A stretch of DNA of 64,000 nucleotides from Flagellimonas pacifica (GCF_900215465.1 NZ_OBEH01000008.1:62001-126000), one strand, 5' to 3'. Numbered from the stretch's first letter, positions 16,821 to 26,763 are shown. Notes: generated from the letters alone by a model not told the origin. A program made the numbers and translations.

Positions 16821-19367
16821 ATGCAGCAATCTAGACGCCTTGAAGAGTTTAAAAAATCGGTAACCAATAAATTCAATATCTACAATAGCCTTTTTTTAAA
16901 CTTGCCCTATCGAAATATTGAAAACGTAGGTATGTTGATTCCTCTTCTTTTTGAACAATGTGAGAAGGGACTTAAGGCAGGAAAGAATCCGCAAGAAATC
17001 CTGGAACATTTTTTTACCCATTTTGTTGAGATTAAAGATGAGCGTGAACGTTTGGATTTCATGTTTAGAATTATACAATATGTGGAGCGTCAGGTTGTTT
17101 TGTATGATAGTGTTGAAGATTCCGCTTTTCCAAAATTACAGGAATATACCAATTCATTATCCATAAAAGATTACTTTGAATTGGTAAACCGGACTAAAAA
17201 CTGGGACAATATTTCTAAAAAACTTTCCACTTTTAGCGCAAGGATTGTGCTTACGGCACACCCAACCCAATTTTATACTCCTGCAGTGTTGGATATTATT
17301 GCAGAACTAAGGTCACTCATTGATGAAGACAGAATTCATGATATAGATTTGACCTTACAGCAGTTGGGACTTACCTCTTTGGTAAACGCTAAAAAACCAA
17401 CACCCTTAGATGAGGCCAAAAACATCATTTATATTTTACGTAACACATATTATGACGCCGTTGGAGAGCTTTTTCAGTACGTGAAAAGCAATATTAGGGA
17501 TGAAGGTTTTGACAATTACAATATTTTAAAGCTAGGATTTTGGCCTGGAGGTGACCGAGATGGGAATCCGTTTGTTACAGCGGATATTACCAAAGAAGTA
17601 GCGGATGAGCTCAGGCAGACCTTGATGAAATGTTATTACAATGAGCTAAAGGAACTGCGAAAGAAATTAACTTTTAAGGGACTTCAAAGTGATTTGAATG
17701 CTTTGAGTGATAAGTTGTACAAAGCAATGTTTGATGCTACCAAAAGCATTGGTTATGAGGAAATTATTGAGCATGTTAATGGGATTCGTGAAAAATTGAT
17801 TTCCAATTACCATGAACTGTATTTGGACAAATTGGACCAGTTTATTGATAAGGTCCATATTTTTAAGACCCATTTTGCCACACTGGACATTAGACAGGAT
17901 CATAGCAAACATAAATTGGTGGTTGAAACTATCCTGAAACAACAGGGAGCCATTAAGGAAAATATTGAAGAATTGGATGAGAAGGAATTGTTACAATGGC
18001 TTTTGGATAAAGACATTGAACTTGATTCTTCCAATTTCAATGAGGAAATCGTAAAAGATACCATAATCAATATTCAACAACTAAAAGAGGTTCAGGCTAA
18101 AAATGGGGAGGAAGGATGTAACCGATATATCATCAGTAATTCCGAAGACATTTATGCGGTCCTTTTTGTTTTTGGATTGTTTAGATGGTGTGGATGGAAA
18201 TTGGATGAAATCACTTTTGATATCATCCCACTTTTTGAGACCATGAAAGGTATGGATGCCTCGGAAGAGGTTATGCAAACCTTGTTCAATACACCAATTT
18301 ATCGCCAACATTTAGAACGAAGAAATAATACACATACTATAATGTTGGGCTTTTCAGATGGAACCAAGGACGGAGGTTACCTAAAAGCCAATTGGTCCAT
18401 CCTTAAAACCAAAGAAACTTTGAGTAGGGTGTGCAAAGAGAATGATATCAAAGCCATTTTCTTTGATGGCAGAGGAGGTCCACCAGCACGTGGAGGAGGA
18501 AAAACCCACCGTTTTTATGCTGCACAAACCAAAGATGTGGCCAATCATGAAATTCAATTGACCATACAAGGGCAAACAATTACCAGTACCTATGGTACCA
18601 AGGAGCAGTTTATGCACAATTCAGAGCAACTGCTCACGGCTGGTTTAAGCAATAATCTGTTTGGTGAGGAACATATAATTTCGGATGCGCAACGAAAATT
18701 GATTGAAGAACTATCCGAGTTGAGCTTCACCACTTATAATAATCTGAAGCAGCACGAAAAATTCATTCCATATCTGGAGCATCGTAGTACATTAAAATAC
18801 TACACAAAGGCCAATATTGGCAGTAGACCTGGAAAACGAGGGAACAAAAAACAGTTGGAGCTTTCTGATTTAAGGGCCATATCTTTTGTTGGTTCCTGGA
18901 GTCAGCTAAAACAAAATGTCCCTGGTTATTTTGGATTGGGTACTGCTTTGCAAAAACTCAAGGATGAAGGAAGGTTGATGGAAGTTAAAAAACTGTACAA
19001 AGAAGTTCCATTCTTTAAAGCTTTAATGCTTAACAGTATGATGTCTTTGGCCAAAACCAACTTTAACCTCACCAGTTATATGAAAGATGATCAGGAGTTT
19101 GGTGAATTTTGGGATGTGCTGAACGAGGAATTCCTGCTATCCAAGAAGATGCTCCTTCAAATATCCGGACTAAAGATATTGATGGAAGATGAGGCTGTTT
19201 CTCGTGAATCTGTGAACATTAGGGAAAAGATTGTGTTACCACTATTGGTAATTCAACAGAATGCACTTTATCATATCACACAAAGCTCGGAATACAAAGA
19301 ACTTTACGAAAAAATAGTTACAAGGTCGTTGTATGGGAATATTAACGCAAGTAGGAACTCTGCATAA
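16821..19367 (+). CDS. ppc: Phosphoenolpyruvate carboxylase
   Basis: Anaplerotic enzyme that carboxylates PEP to oxaloacetate. The 848-residue protein has the conserved catalytic sites: LTAHPTQ with H147, FWPGGDRDGNPFV, and FFDGRGGPPARGGGKTHRF, equivalent to the FHGRGGxxGRGG loop. The loop reads PPAR rather than the common SIGR, as I recall from Bacteroidota forms. Near the C-terminus NASRNSA stands where many bacterial enzymes end in the QNTG motif, so allosteric behaviour may differ. It stands alone between yaaA (146 nt upstream) and the TPR protein. Confidence 0.95.
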   Translation: MQQSRRLEEFKKSVTNKFNIYNSLFLNLPYRNIENVGMLIPLLFEQCEKGLKAGKNPQEILEHFFTHFVEIKDERERLDFMFRIIQYVERQVVLYDSVEDSAFPKLQEYTNSLSIKDYFELVNRTKNWDNISKKLSTFSARIVLTAHPTQFYTPAVLDIIAELRSLIDEDRIHDIDLTLQQLGLTSLVNAKKPTPLDEAKNIIYILRNTYYDAVGELFQYVKSNIRDEGFDNYNILKLGFWPGGDRDGNPFVTADITKEVADELRQTLMKCYYNELKELRKKLTFKGLQSDLNALSDKLYKAMFDATKSIGYEEIIEHVNGIREKLISNYHELYLDKLDQFIDKVHIFKTHFATLDIRQDHSKHKLVVETILKQQGAIKENIEELDEKELLQWLLDKDIELDSSNFNEEIVKDTIINIQQLKEVQAKNGEEGCNRYIISNSEDIYAVLFVFGLFRWCGWKLDEITFDIIPLFETMKGMDASEEVMQTLFNTPIYRQHLERRNNTHTIMLGFSDGTKDGGYLKANWSILKTKETLSRVCKENDIKAIFFDGRGGPPARGGGKTHRFYAAQTKDVANHEIQLTIQGQTITSTYGTKEQFMHNSEQLLTAGLSNNLFGEEHIISDAQRKLIEELSELSFTTYNNLKQHEKFIPYLEHRSTLKYYTKANIGSRPGKRGNKKQLELSDLRAISFVGSWSQLKQNVPGYFGLGTALQKLKDEGRLMEVKKLYKEVPFFKALMLNSMMSLAKTNFNLTSYMKDDQEFGEFWDVLNEEFLLSKKMLLQISGLKILMEDEAVSRESVNIREKIVLPLLVIQQNALYHITQSSEYKELYEKIVTRSLYGNINASRNSA

Positions 19368-19443
19368 TGAAAGTTGTAGATGGTTAATACCCTTCTGGAA
19401 TAATTTTTCTTGATTTTAAGTACATAGTTTTTATTTTTAGGCA

Positions 19444-20169
19444 ATGCAATACTATCTAATCATTGCCCTTCAGGGATTTTGTGTTTATCACTGCTATTCT
19501 AATAGAAACAGCTATTATTGGATAATGGCTATAATCTTTATTCCGGTCATTGGTTCCATTTTATACTTGTTCATGAATGTCTTTCGAAAAAGAGATATTG
19601 AAAAAGTTCAGGAAAGTTTAGCGACAGCAATAAACCCCTCAAAGAAGATTAAAGATTTAGAAAAGAAATTCAAATTCTCCTCAACTTTTGAAAATCAGGT
19701 TGCCCTTGCCGATGCGTATTTGGATGAAAAAATGTATGCTGAGGCTATTACCAATTATGAAGCTTCACTTAAGGACGTTTTTTCCAATGATTTTTATGTG
19801 ATTTCCAAATTGGTCGAGGCACATTACTTTTCTTCTGACTTTGAAAATGCTATCTCATATGCAAAGAAGATTGATCAGAATTCTAGTTTTAGAAAATCAG
19901 ATGCTTCCTTTCTATATGGAATGGCTTTAGAAAAAGGAGGAAATATTGTTAAGTCAGAAGAGATCTTAAGAACTTTTGATGCTCCCTATTCAAATTTTAT
20001 GGAAAGGCTGGAGCTTGCAAGATTCTTGATAAGAAATAATAAGTTGGAAGAAGGAAGAACGGTATATCAAGAAATAGTTTCTGAATCGGAGAACATGTCA
20101 AAGCAAAGCTATCGCTTAAATAGAGATTTGATAAAAAAGTCGAAAGAAGAATTATCGTTACTTGCATAA
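19444..20169 (+). CDS. Membrane-anchored TPR protein with PLDc_N-like N-terminus
   Basis: A 241-residue protein of unknown function. The first 45 residues form two hydrophobic helices in the pattern NSYYWIMAIIFIPVIGSILYLFMNV, like the N-terminal membrane domain of cardiolipin synthases (PLDc_N), but no phospholipase domain follows. From about residue 75 on there are tetratricopeptide-type helix pairs (NQVALADAYLDEKMYAEAITNYEASL; SFLYGMALEKGGNIVKSEEILRTF). It probably serves as a membrane-tethered scaffold, which is inference. Its TAATG junction with the next gene suggests translational coupling. Confidence 0.7.
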   Translation: MQYYLIIALQGFCVYHCYSNRNSYYWIMAIIFIPVIGSILYLFMNVFRKRDIEKVQESLATAINPSKKIKDLEKKFKFSSTFENQVALADAYLDEKMYAEAITNYEASLKDVFSNDFYVISKLVEAHYFSSDFENAISYAKKIDQNSSFRKSDASFLYGMALEKGGNIVKSEEILRTFDAPYSNFMERLELARFLIRNNKLEEGRTVYQEIVSESENMSKQSYRLNRDLIKKSKEELSLLA

Positions 20170-20849
20170 TGTTTAAGCATACCCATCCGTACAAACCGTT
20201 CTTATTTCCGGAAGCCACAAAGTTGATTGTTGGGACTTTACCACCTCCACGTTTTACTACTGGTGAGTTAAAAGATGATGATGTGGATTTTTGTTATGGC
20301 AGCAGAAATGGAATGCTTTGGCCAATTCTGGATAGGATTTTTGGGTTGGACCTTAAATTTGAAACTACCCAAGTAGCTACAGAACAGCGCAAAAACTTTT
20401 TGCTTCAACAAAAAATAGCGGTTTGTGACATTGTTGATAGTGCAGAACGACAGAAAATTGATGCCTCCGATTTGGGAATGCAAAATGTAAAGCTTCGAGA
20501 TTTGGTGGGGTATCTTAAGGAATACCCAAACATAGAGACTATTCTTTTTATGGGTGGAAATAGCAAAAATGGTCCAGAATACTTCTTCAGAAAGCAATTA
20601 AAGGAATACGGACTAAAATTGGAAATCGTTTCCAATGAAGTACCGAGAGTTCATGAATTGGACATACCTCTGATTTCAAAGAGCACCAAGAAATCCAGAA
20701 TTGTCAAAACAGTTTCCCTTACAGCCCCTTCAGGTGCTGCCAATCGCGCTATTGGAAGTCTTCAATTGTATAAAGATCTAAAAACCAAAAACTCCAAATT
20801 CAACACTTTTGATTTTAGGGTGATGCAGTATCGAAAGTTTTTTGAATAG
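20169..20849 (+). CDS. Uracil-DNA glycosylase superfamily protein
   Basis: A 226-residue protein with the two hallmarks of UDG-fold enzymes: motif A-like LIVGTLPPPRF followed by YGSRNGMLWPILDRIF near residues 18-58, and a motif B-like LTAPSGAANRAIGS near the C-terminus. The YGSRNxxWPIL part resembles the hypoxanthine/uracil glycosylase groups rather than family 1. Expected to remove a damaged base, but the specificity cannot be read, and the inserted stretch after GTLPP is unusual. It starts inside the stop of the TPR gene (TAATG). The following 281 nt up to 21130 hold no gene and no clear hairpin terminator. Confidence 0.7.
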   Translation: MFKHTHPYKPFLFPEATKLIVGTLPPPRFTTGELKDDDVDFCYGSRNGMLWPILDRIFGLDLKFETTQVATEQRKNFLLQQKIAVCDIVDSAERQKIDASDLGMQNVKLRDLVGYLKEYPNIETILFMGGNSKNGPEYFFRKQLKEYGLKLEIVSNEVPRVHELDIPLISKSTKKSRIVKTVSLTAPSGAANRAIGSLQLYKDLKTKNSKFNTFDFRVMQYRKFFE

Positions 20850-21130
20850 TGAGTTGTTTAAACTTGAAAATATTTCAAAAGGTAAATGTTTTTAGAGGTT
20901 GTTCTTTTTTAAGTTCGATTTCTCCTGAAATCAGGCAATCCAAAAGCTAGAATTTTTTATGTCTATTTTAGTATTTATAAACTAGAAGATTATATTCAAT
21001 ACGCTCACAATGGCTTTTATTTAAAACACTTTCCACAATGTTTGCTGGAAACAGGTAGGTTTTTCCTAAATTTAAAGGTGCTAATCACGAATACAGTATA
21101 ATCAAAAAGGATAATTTACATCTTTAATGA

Positions 21131-22894
21131 ATGAAAAACATACTCTCCATTTTACTTATCCTATTTGTTAGTACATCATATGCTCAAACCTCTGAAACAC
21201 AAACTTCTGGTAGAGTAACAGATGTTTGGGAAACCCCCATACCTGATGTAAATATTTTAGTTAAGGGAACCAACCGAGGCACACAATCTAATGAAGATGG
21301 TAGTTTTTCCCTTCTAACATTCTCCAATGAGATTTTGGTATGCTCTGCAGTTGGCTATGGGAGTGTAGAATTAACTATTCCAGAAGATGGAAAAGAAATT
21401 AACGTGGTTTTATCACCAACAACTACCAAATTGGAGGGAGTAACCCTAAAGAAAAAGAGACGTAAAAAAAAGAAAGATTATTTGGTTGAGTATGATGACA
21501 ACAAGCGTCTTATAAAAACCTCGATGGGAATTCTTGATAAAGATAGATCCTCGTCGGCTATCCAAATTATTGATGGGAAAAGCCTAATTAATGTAGGGAC
21601 GGATTTTTTAACTTCTTTGAAAAACTTTGTTCCTGGAATGAGAGTGGTCAGACCTCCTTCTGCACCAGATGTTGAGGTGTATCTGAGAAGAATTGCATTT
21701 ACATCTATTGATAGTTCTGTTAGTAGAGCAGGAAAGGCTGTTTTTGATGTGGATGGGATTCTACTAGAAACAGCTCCTACATACCTGTCTGCAAATGACA
21801 TAGATCGTATAGCTGTTCTTCAACGCAATGCGGCGATATCACGGTATGGACAGAATGGCATTGGAGGTGTTGTTATCATTAATACAAAAGCCCAGAGTAA
21901 AATAGACGGACGTGGGATTGTAAGACGATATGATAATTCTAAAATGAAGGATAGTCTGTCCAATCTTTTTGCCGAAAATCAACGGTATATCCCAATGACC
22001 CCTGACTATATGGATGTATTTGGTGTGGCCCCTGATGAATTACAGGCAATGGGAACATTGAAAAGAGCCAAAGAGTATTATAGTGATGATCCAACCTTTT
22101 TTTTAGATTTAGCTTATTATTTTAGAGGCAGATGGAAGAATAACAATTTTGCCAATGACCTGCTAAAAGATGTTTCGGACAATTTTGCAGATAATGTTCC
22201 AGTACTAAGGTCTCTAGCGTACAGATATGAAAGCTTGGGAAAACAGGAAGAAGCTCTGGAGGTATTTCTTAGAGTTTTACAACTCGATTCAATTTCTGCG
22301 CAATCCTATTATGATGTTTCGGAAGCTTATATGGACATGAAGAGTTATGAAAATGCATCTAAAATCTATACAAGGTACAAACAGCTTAGGGATGAAAGTA
22401 AAATTCCTTTTGAAAAAAGTGGCGCAGACAGGTATATGACAATTAATTCCCATAACAACATGTTACAACCTAAAAGTAGCTTAGACCGAGAAGCAATGGA
22501 AAAAGAGGCCGGAATTACCATTGCCCGAACCCGGATTGTAACTACGTGGAGTAACCCCAATATTGATATTGGGTTTCAGCTAATAAACCCTGAGTCTTTG
22601 TCTTATACCTGGAATAGTTTTGATAAACCTAACATGAGTGGAAATGGTGAAATGGAAAGAGGTTACTCTATGGCCCAGTTTTTCCTAGAAGATGTTTTAA
22701 AAGGAGAGTGGCAATTGAATTTACGAAACTATAATGCACAAGAGGACAAACCCACTTTTTTAAAAGTGTCCGTATTTTTTGATTTTGGACTCCCTACGCA
22801 ACGTAAAGTACTTCGTTTTTTTAAATTGACTCCGGAGTATGCAGGCACCGGGCTTTTTTCCATCAATACCAAATTGGCAATTTTAGGGAACTGA
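21131..22894 (+). CDS. CarboxypepD_reg / TonB-plug / TPR / DUF2135-like secreted protein
   Basis: An exported 587-residue mosaic. After a signal peptide (about 1-18) comes a CarboxypepD_reg-like Ig fold (about 25-95: SGRVTDVWETPIPDVNILVKG), a very basic patch KKKRRKKKK (about 103-112), and a TonB-plug-like domain (about 135-255, with ISRYGQNGIGGVVIINTKA). There is no 22-strand barrel; instead TPR-like helices occur at about 335-430 and a C-terminal beta domain (GITIARTRIVTTWSNPNIDIGFQL onward) resembling DUF2135. It is therefore not a transporter; it may be a periplasmic or surface assembly factor. Function unknown. The gene ends 47 nt from the convergent next gene. Confidence 0.65.
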   Translation: MKNILSILLILFVSTSYAQTSETQTSGRVTDVWETPIPDVNILVKGTNRGTQSNEDGSFSLLTFSNEILVCSAVGYGSVELTIPEDGKEINVVLSPTTTKLEGVTLKKKRRKKKKDYLVEYDDNKRLIKTSMGILDKDRSSSAIQIIDGKSLINVGTDFLTSLKNFVPGMRVVRPPSAPDVEVYLRRIAFTSIDSSVSRAGKAVFDVDGILLETAPTYLSANDIDRIAVLQRNAAISRYGQNGIGGVVIINTKAQSKIDGRGIVRRYDNSKMKDSLSNLFAENQRYIPMTPDYMDVFGVAPDELQAMGTLKRAKEYYSDDPTFFLDLAYYFRGRWKNNNFANDLLKDVSDNFADNVPVLRSLAYRYESLGKQEEALEVFLRVLQLDSISAQSYYDVSEAYMDMKSYENASKIYTRYKQLRDESKIPFEKSGADRYMTINSHNNMLQPKSSLDREAMEKEAGITIARTRIVTTWSNPNIDIGFQLINPESLSYTWNSFDKPNMSGNGEMERGYSMAQFFLEDVLKGEWQLNLRNYNAQEDKPTFLKVSVFFDFGLPTQRKVLRFFKLTPEYAGTGLFSINTKLAILGN

Positions 22895-22941
22895 ATTTCA
22901 TATAATGAATTGAAAAAAAAAGATTTTCTGAAAAATGTTGA

Positions 22942-24726
22942 TTAATCAAGAGCTAAATTGTTTACACCTAGTTTGGCCTTTATCCTATTGTTCCACTTTG
23001 TCATACCTTGAGGGTTAGCACCATCATTAGTTTCCTTTCGCATCTTTTTCACTTCTATGGAAGCCCCTTGGTAAACCTCGTCAAATATTGCCTTTGCTTC
23101 TTCAAAGTTCATCTGATCCTTAATGCGTGAATTGGCTAATTGCCTATAAATTTCATAAATGTCAAAAGCCATGTTAACAAAGGCCAATTTATCTCTCGTT
23201 CGATTATTACCAAACTGGGAAGATTCAATATCCAACAAAGTTCTACTTACCGTTTTATTGCTACCCTCCTTGTCAACAAAACGGTCTACCATATAACTAA
23301 TAAAAAGTTTGATTTTATTATCTTTTGTAAAGCGATCCTTATGGGCACTAAGGGGCGAATCGTAAGACTTGCCAACAGTCAAATCTCTTTTTGCCACTGA
23401 TGTACTCAATTCGTCAGTATTTGAGGAAGAATGTTGTAAAAGGTGTTGCCACTTTAGGCGCTCGCCTTTTTTCCATACAATAACAGAGAGGTCGGTATAT
23501 TTAATATCATTTAAGGGTATGTAATTATTGTAGTTGATCAGATACCCATTGTTTTTTAGAAAATTTGTTGTCCTATTGTCATTGACACTTTTGGGGAATT
23601 GATAATTCATGTTCCAAAAATCATTGGATGCTTGCAAGGCGATTATTTTATCATAATCGTTATTGAAAGATTTTTTCTGGGTGAAATACGGTTCTTCAAA
23701 AGAAGTGTTGTAATCATACAAGTACAGAAATGTATTGGAATCTATGACTTCAGAAAAATTTTCGTACTCATAGTTCATTTGAAAAGAATAATCATAATAT
23801 TGGATTTTAAAAAAATCCAATGGATTAAAGACAATGTCTAGTTGAATCTGTTTTGGAGTTAATTTGACATTTTCATTTATTGAAGACAATGCTTTGGTGC
23901 TTGGGTTGTTAATATCCAGCTCTATTTTTTTTATGCTCAATGTTGTGTGGTCCAATAGAATTTTGCCATGAAACAATCTGCCGTTCGCTTTTTTGGGGTA
24001 GAATGAAACTGATACTTCTTGATCATTACAAGTAGGACAATCGTCAATTTTTACTTTATATTTTCTTTTAATAGCCTCATAATTCATGTTACCTGGATAC
24101 TGAGGTAGTATCTGGTTGGTAGTTTCAAAAAGTTGAAAATCAGCTAGAATTTTGGTATTGTCCAAACTGTAATAAGTAAATTTTCTGTTTTGCCCAAAAC
24201 GTCCACTTTTAATTCGTAGATCCAGAATGCCTTCCGCTAAACTATGTTCACTGTTATAAAAACCTTCTACTTGTTCTATAGGAATATTCCTTGCAGAAGA
24301 CGTTAATTTTAGAAAGGCTCTACTTATAGTTTTACTTCTTCGTTCGCGATATTGGTTAATTACATCGGTTAATAATTTATATGGATACTCAGTGTCCTCA
24401 TTTGCGGTCAATACAACTTCGTCTAAGGCGGAGACATCCATCTCCAAATGCAATATGGAATCTGTTTTGAAATAAGAAAGTGTAGTTGTTTTTGTTATAA
24501 AACCAAGATGCCTAACTTCTAAAGAATCGGTTAATTGAATGTTATCGAGTCTGAATTTACCATCTTGATTTGTAATAAGATGATCCGTTATTGAACCAAA
24601 AATCTTAATTGTACAGTAGGGTAAAGCTTCGTTGGATTCATTGTCAAAAATATAACCATCAATTTTTGACTGTGCTAAGCCAGTTGAGCAGATTATTAAG
24701 GCTATAATATGAATGACTTTTTGCAC
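22942..24726 (-). CDS. CarboxypepD_reg-like domain protein, exported, function unknown
   Basis: A 595-residue exported protein. It has a signal peptide ending in TGLAQS, then a CarboxypepD_reg-like fold (KIDGYIFDNESNEALPYCTIKIFG to about residue 95) and a TonB-box-like LDEVVLTA. The remaining 480 residues are rich in Asn, Tyr and beta-strand pattern and include a CPTC pair; I cannot name the domain. No ATG fits: the frame has GTG at 24792 and GTG at 24726, and the latter starts directly at the signal peptide (QKVIHIIALIIC), so I prefer it. A large inverted repeat lies just upstream. It faces the other CarboxypepD_reg gene tail to tail. Confidence 0.6.
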   Translation of the reverse strand: MQKVIHIIALIICSTGLAQSKIDGYIFDNESNEALPYCTIKIFGSITDHLITNQDGKFRLDNIQLTDSLEVRHLGFITKTTTLSYFKTDSILHLEMDVSALDEVVLTANEDTEYPYKLLTDVINQYRERRSKTISRAFLKLTSSARNIPIEQVEGFYNSEHSLAEGILDLRIKSGRFGQNRKFTYYSLDNTKILADFQLFETTNQILPQYPGNMNYEAIKRKYKVKIDDCPTCNDQEVSVSFYPKKANGRLFHGKILLDHTTLSIKKIELDINNPSTKALSSINENVKLTPKQIQLDIVFNPLDFFKIQYYDYSFQMNYEYENFSEVIDSNTFLYLYDYNTSFEEPYFTQKKSFNNDYDKIIALQASNDFWNMNYQFPKSVNDNRTTNFLKNNGYLINYNNYIPLNDIKYTDLSVIVWKKGERLKWQHLLQHSSSNTDELSTSVAKRDLTVGKSYDSPLSAHKDRFTKDNKIKLFISYMVDRFVDKEGSNKTVSRTLLDIESSQFGNNRTRDKLAFVNMAFDIYEIYRQLANSRIKDQMNFEEAKAIFDEVYQGASIEVKKMRKETNDGANPQGMTKWNNRIKAKLGVNNLALD

Positions 24727-24763
24727 GGTATTAATTTTCGAACATAATTTGTAATCAACTACA

Positions 24764-24811
24764 TTGACTCTAAAATAAGTATTTATTGACACTTATTTTA
24801 TATTTAGTCAA
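24764..24811. repeat. Extended inverted repeat upstream of the CarboxypepD_reg gene
   Basis: Arms TAAAATAAGT (24771-24780) and ACTTATTTTA (24791-24800) are perfect inverted 10-mers separated by 10 nt. Outside them TTGACT (24764-24769) and AGTCAA (24806-24811) are also complementary, giving 16 paired positions with one asymmetric internal loop. It lies 38-85 nt upstream of the preferred GTG start at 24726. It could be an operator or a structured leader; there is no T-run, so a terminator is unlikely. The rest of the 24812-25016 gap shows nothing I can name. Confidence 0.6.
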
Positions 24812-25016
24812 ATTGTAGGCGGTAGAAAGGGAAAATGTTAAAATCTATTGAATCTGTATGTTAGACTTTGTGATTAACTAGCTAGATAAAAGAATGCTAA
24901 CATTAGAGACATTGTTACTTATGAATGGTAATGGCCAAAATGACCTTGATATTTTTCTGATGGGTTGAGCTATATGCCTTGAAACTAGTCGTTGCTGACT
25001 TTAAAAGCTAAGATGT

Positions 25017-26093
25017 TTACTTTGTTATACTGCGCATTACCCATTCCAGAGGCCCTACCTTATGGAATTTGGTCCAGAAATGAGCAAAAACAATGCAGAG
25101 AAAGCTAAAGACCAAGGCATATATGAAAGAAAAATTAATGGTGTAACCTCCCATTTTGGTTGGGTCGGGTATGTAGATTATCATCATCCCAATGACAACA
25201 TGAGCTACATAAAATGTTAAGGCTAGTTGTCCAGTTTTCTTTAAAAGTTGAATGATGGGACTCTTTTTGAATTTTTTGGCAAGCACAATGCAAAGGGATA
25301 TCATAAAAATGGAAAAACTGCCACTGGTTAACATATAAAAAGGCAATGGCGGCATTGGACTTGTACCTAGAATTTGCTTTAAATCATTTTCCATAACTGG
25401 ATTTCCTTCAGCTAGTATGAATATGGAAAGTTTGGAAAGAACCAGTGTCATTAAAAAGATGGACAAACTGATGCCAATAGAACGGTTTATAAATTTTGAA
25501 TTCCCCAAATCTTGTTTTCCATACCATAAGCCAATCAGCATAAAAGCTGCCCACGGAATCACAGGATGGAATCCATTCACAAATAAATTGGTTAGGAATC
25601 CATGGATAGTCCAAAAATTGTAATATTCAAAAGTCTGGAAATCCCAGTTTATATCGTAATTGATTACGGAAAGGAGTATTGGGTATATAAAAACAAGGGA
25701 TAGTCCAGACCAAAATACCATTTTACTTGATCTCCCAAGAACCAGTAATGCAACCAGCATATAAATGCCATAAAAATGGAGAATATCAGCTTCCCAAATG
25801 GGTGTGTACAGTAATCCGATGACGAATAGAAATAAGGCTCTTTTCAGGATTTTTGTTCGCGTTAACCTAAGCTTGGACAAGTTATTGTTTGCCAGTGCCG
25901 AATTTGACATGAAAGCAATCCCAATTCCCGCAAGTACAACAAAAATTGCAGCTGCCTTACCTTCAAAGAGTTGTACAAAGGATTTTAAGAATGGATTCCC
26001 ATGGTCGCCAAATGCAATTTTGAAGTTAACAATGATCATCCCTATAATGGCCAATGATCTTGCTACATCTATTCCAATTATTCGTTCTTTCAT
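25017..26093 (-). CDS. DUF418 / acyltransferase-like multi-pass membrane protein
   Basis: A 358-residue membrane protein with about ten hydrophobic segments. The N-terminus RIIGIDVARSLAIIGMIIVNF is the shared start of DUF418/YeiB and heparan-glucosaminide-acetyltransferase-like families; the C-terminus KVGPLEWVMRSIT matches the GPLEWxxR end of DUF418. Such proteins may move acyl groups across the membrane, but no substrate is known. The start is ATG 26093 (a TTG immediately precedes it). It stands between the lone receiver gene and the CarboxypepD_reg gene on the same strand, with gaps of 80 and 290 nt, so it is likely a single-gene unit. Confidence 0.75.
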   Translation of the reverse strand: MKERIIGIDVARSLAIIGMIIVNFKIAFGDHGNPFLKSFVQLFEGKAAAIFVVLAGIGIAFMSNSALANNNLSKLRLTRTKILKRALFLFVIGLLYTPIWEADILHFYGIYMLVALLVLGRSSKMVFWSGLSLVFIYPILLSVINYDINWDFQTFEYYNFWTIHGFLTNLFVNGFHPVIPWAAFMLIGLWYGKQDLGNSKFINRSIGISLSIFLMTLVLSKLSIFILAEGNPVMENDLKQILGTSPMPPLPFYMLTSGSFSIFMISLCIVLAKKFKKSPIIQLLKKTGQLALTFYVAHVVIGMMIIYIPDPTKMGGYTINFSFIYALVFSFLCIVFAHFWTKFHKVGPLEWVMRSITK

Positions 26094-26173
26094 CAATTAA
26101 GGTTATTATACCTGAAGAAAATCAATGATGAGTATCAAAATTTTGGTTTGTGTTACAGAAAGTTTTTGAATAG

Positions 26174-26596
26174 TTAACTTTCCAAGCTTGAAAATCGCTT
26201 TAACACAGTATAAGTTTTAACGGGTTTTATTCGTTTTAATTCAATCTCGTTGATGATTTTGGATACTGCCCTTTCGAATCTCGTTTTACGCATGGGCTTC
26301 ATTAGAAAATCATCAATACCATAATCAAAGGCTTTTTTGGCAAAATTGGCCCATGTTGAATTCATAATAATTGCGGTATTGATTTCTATACTGTCTAACA
26401 ACTCAAAAGCGTTTACCTTATCCATAAGTACATCCAAAAATACCATATCAACCTTGTGGTCATAAATAGCTTTGATTCCTTCGTACGGACTTTCATGAGA
26501 CCCTATTAGTTTTAGATCGGGATGATTTTTAATCAAAATTGATGTAGCTAATCGCTGAATGGAAGAATCGTCAATAACTAGCGCTGTATACTTCAT
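26174..26596 (-). CDS. Stand-alone response regulator receiver
   Basis: A 140-residue receiver domain protein. The acidic pair D9-D10 (VIDDSS), phospho-acceptor D55 in MVFLDVLMDKVNAFELL, the switch residue Thr in MNSTWA and Lys in FLMKPMRK are all present. The layout up to residue 125 resembles receivers of the LytTR class, yet no DNA-binding domain follows. The ATG at 26596 gives the standard start MKYTALVIDD; a GTG eleven codons upstream is less likely. No histidine kinase is adjacent, so the partner is unknown. Confidence 0.82.
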   Translation of the reverse strand: MKYTALVIDDSSIQRLATSILIKNHPDLKLIGSHESPYEGIKAIYDHKVDMVFLDVLMDKVNAFELLDSIEINTAIIMNSTWANFAKKAFDYGIDDFLMKPMRKTRFERAVSKIINEIELKRIKPVKTYTVLKRFSSLES

Positions 26597-26763
26597 AGTA
26601 AGTGGTTTGGGTACTATGAATTTAAGCACACTATTGGTGTTTTAGGAAAAATGGGGTTGAATTGCAGGTTGATGGGGATGAAATCATGATTTACATGATT
26701 CTCTTGATAACCAGTGATTTACTTATCGAATTAAACTGCATTTGATGGAATAACCCCTCTTGG

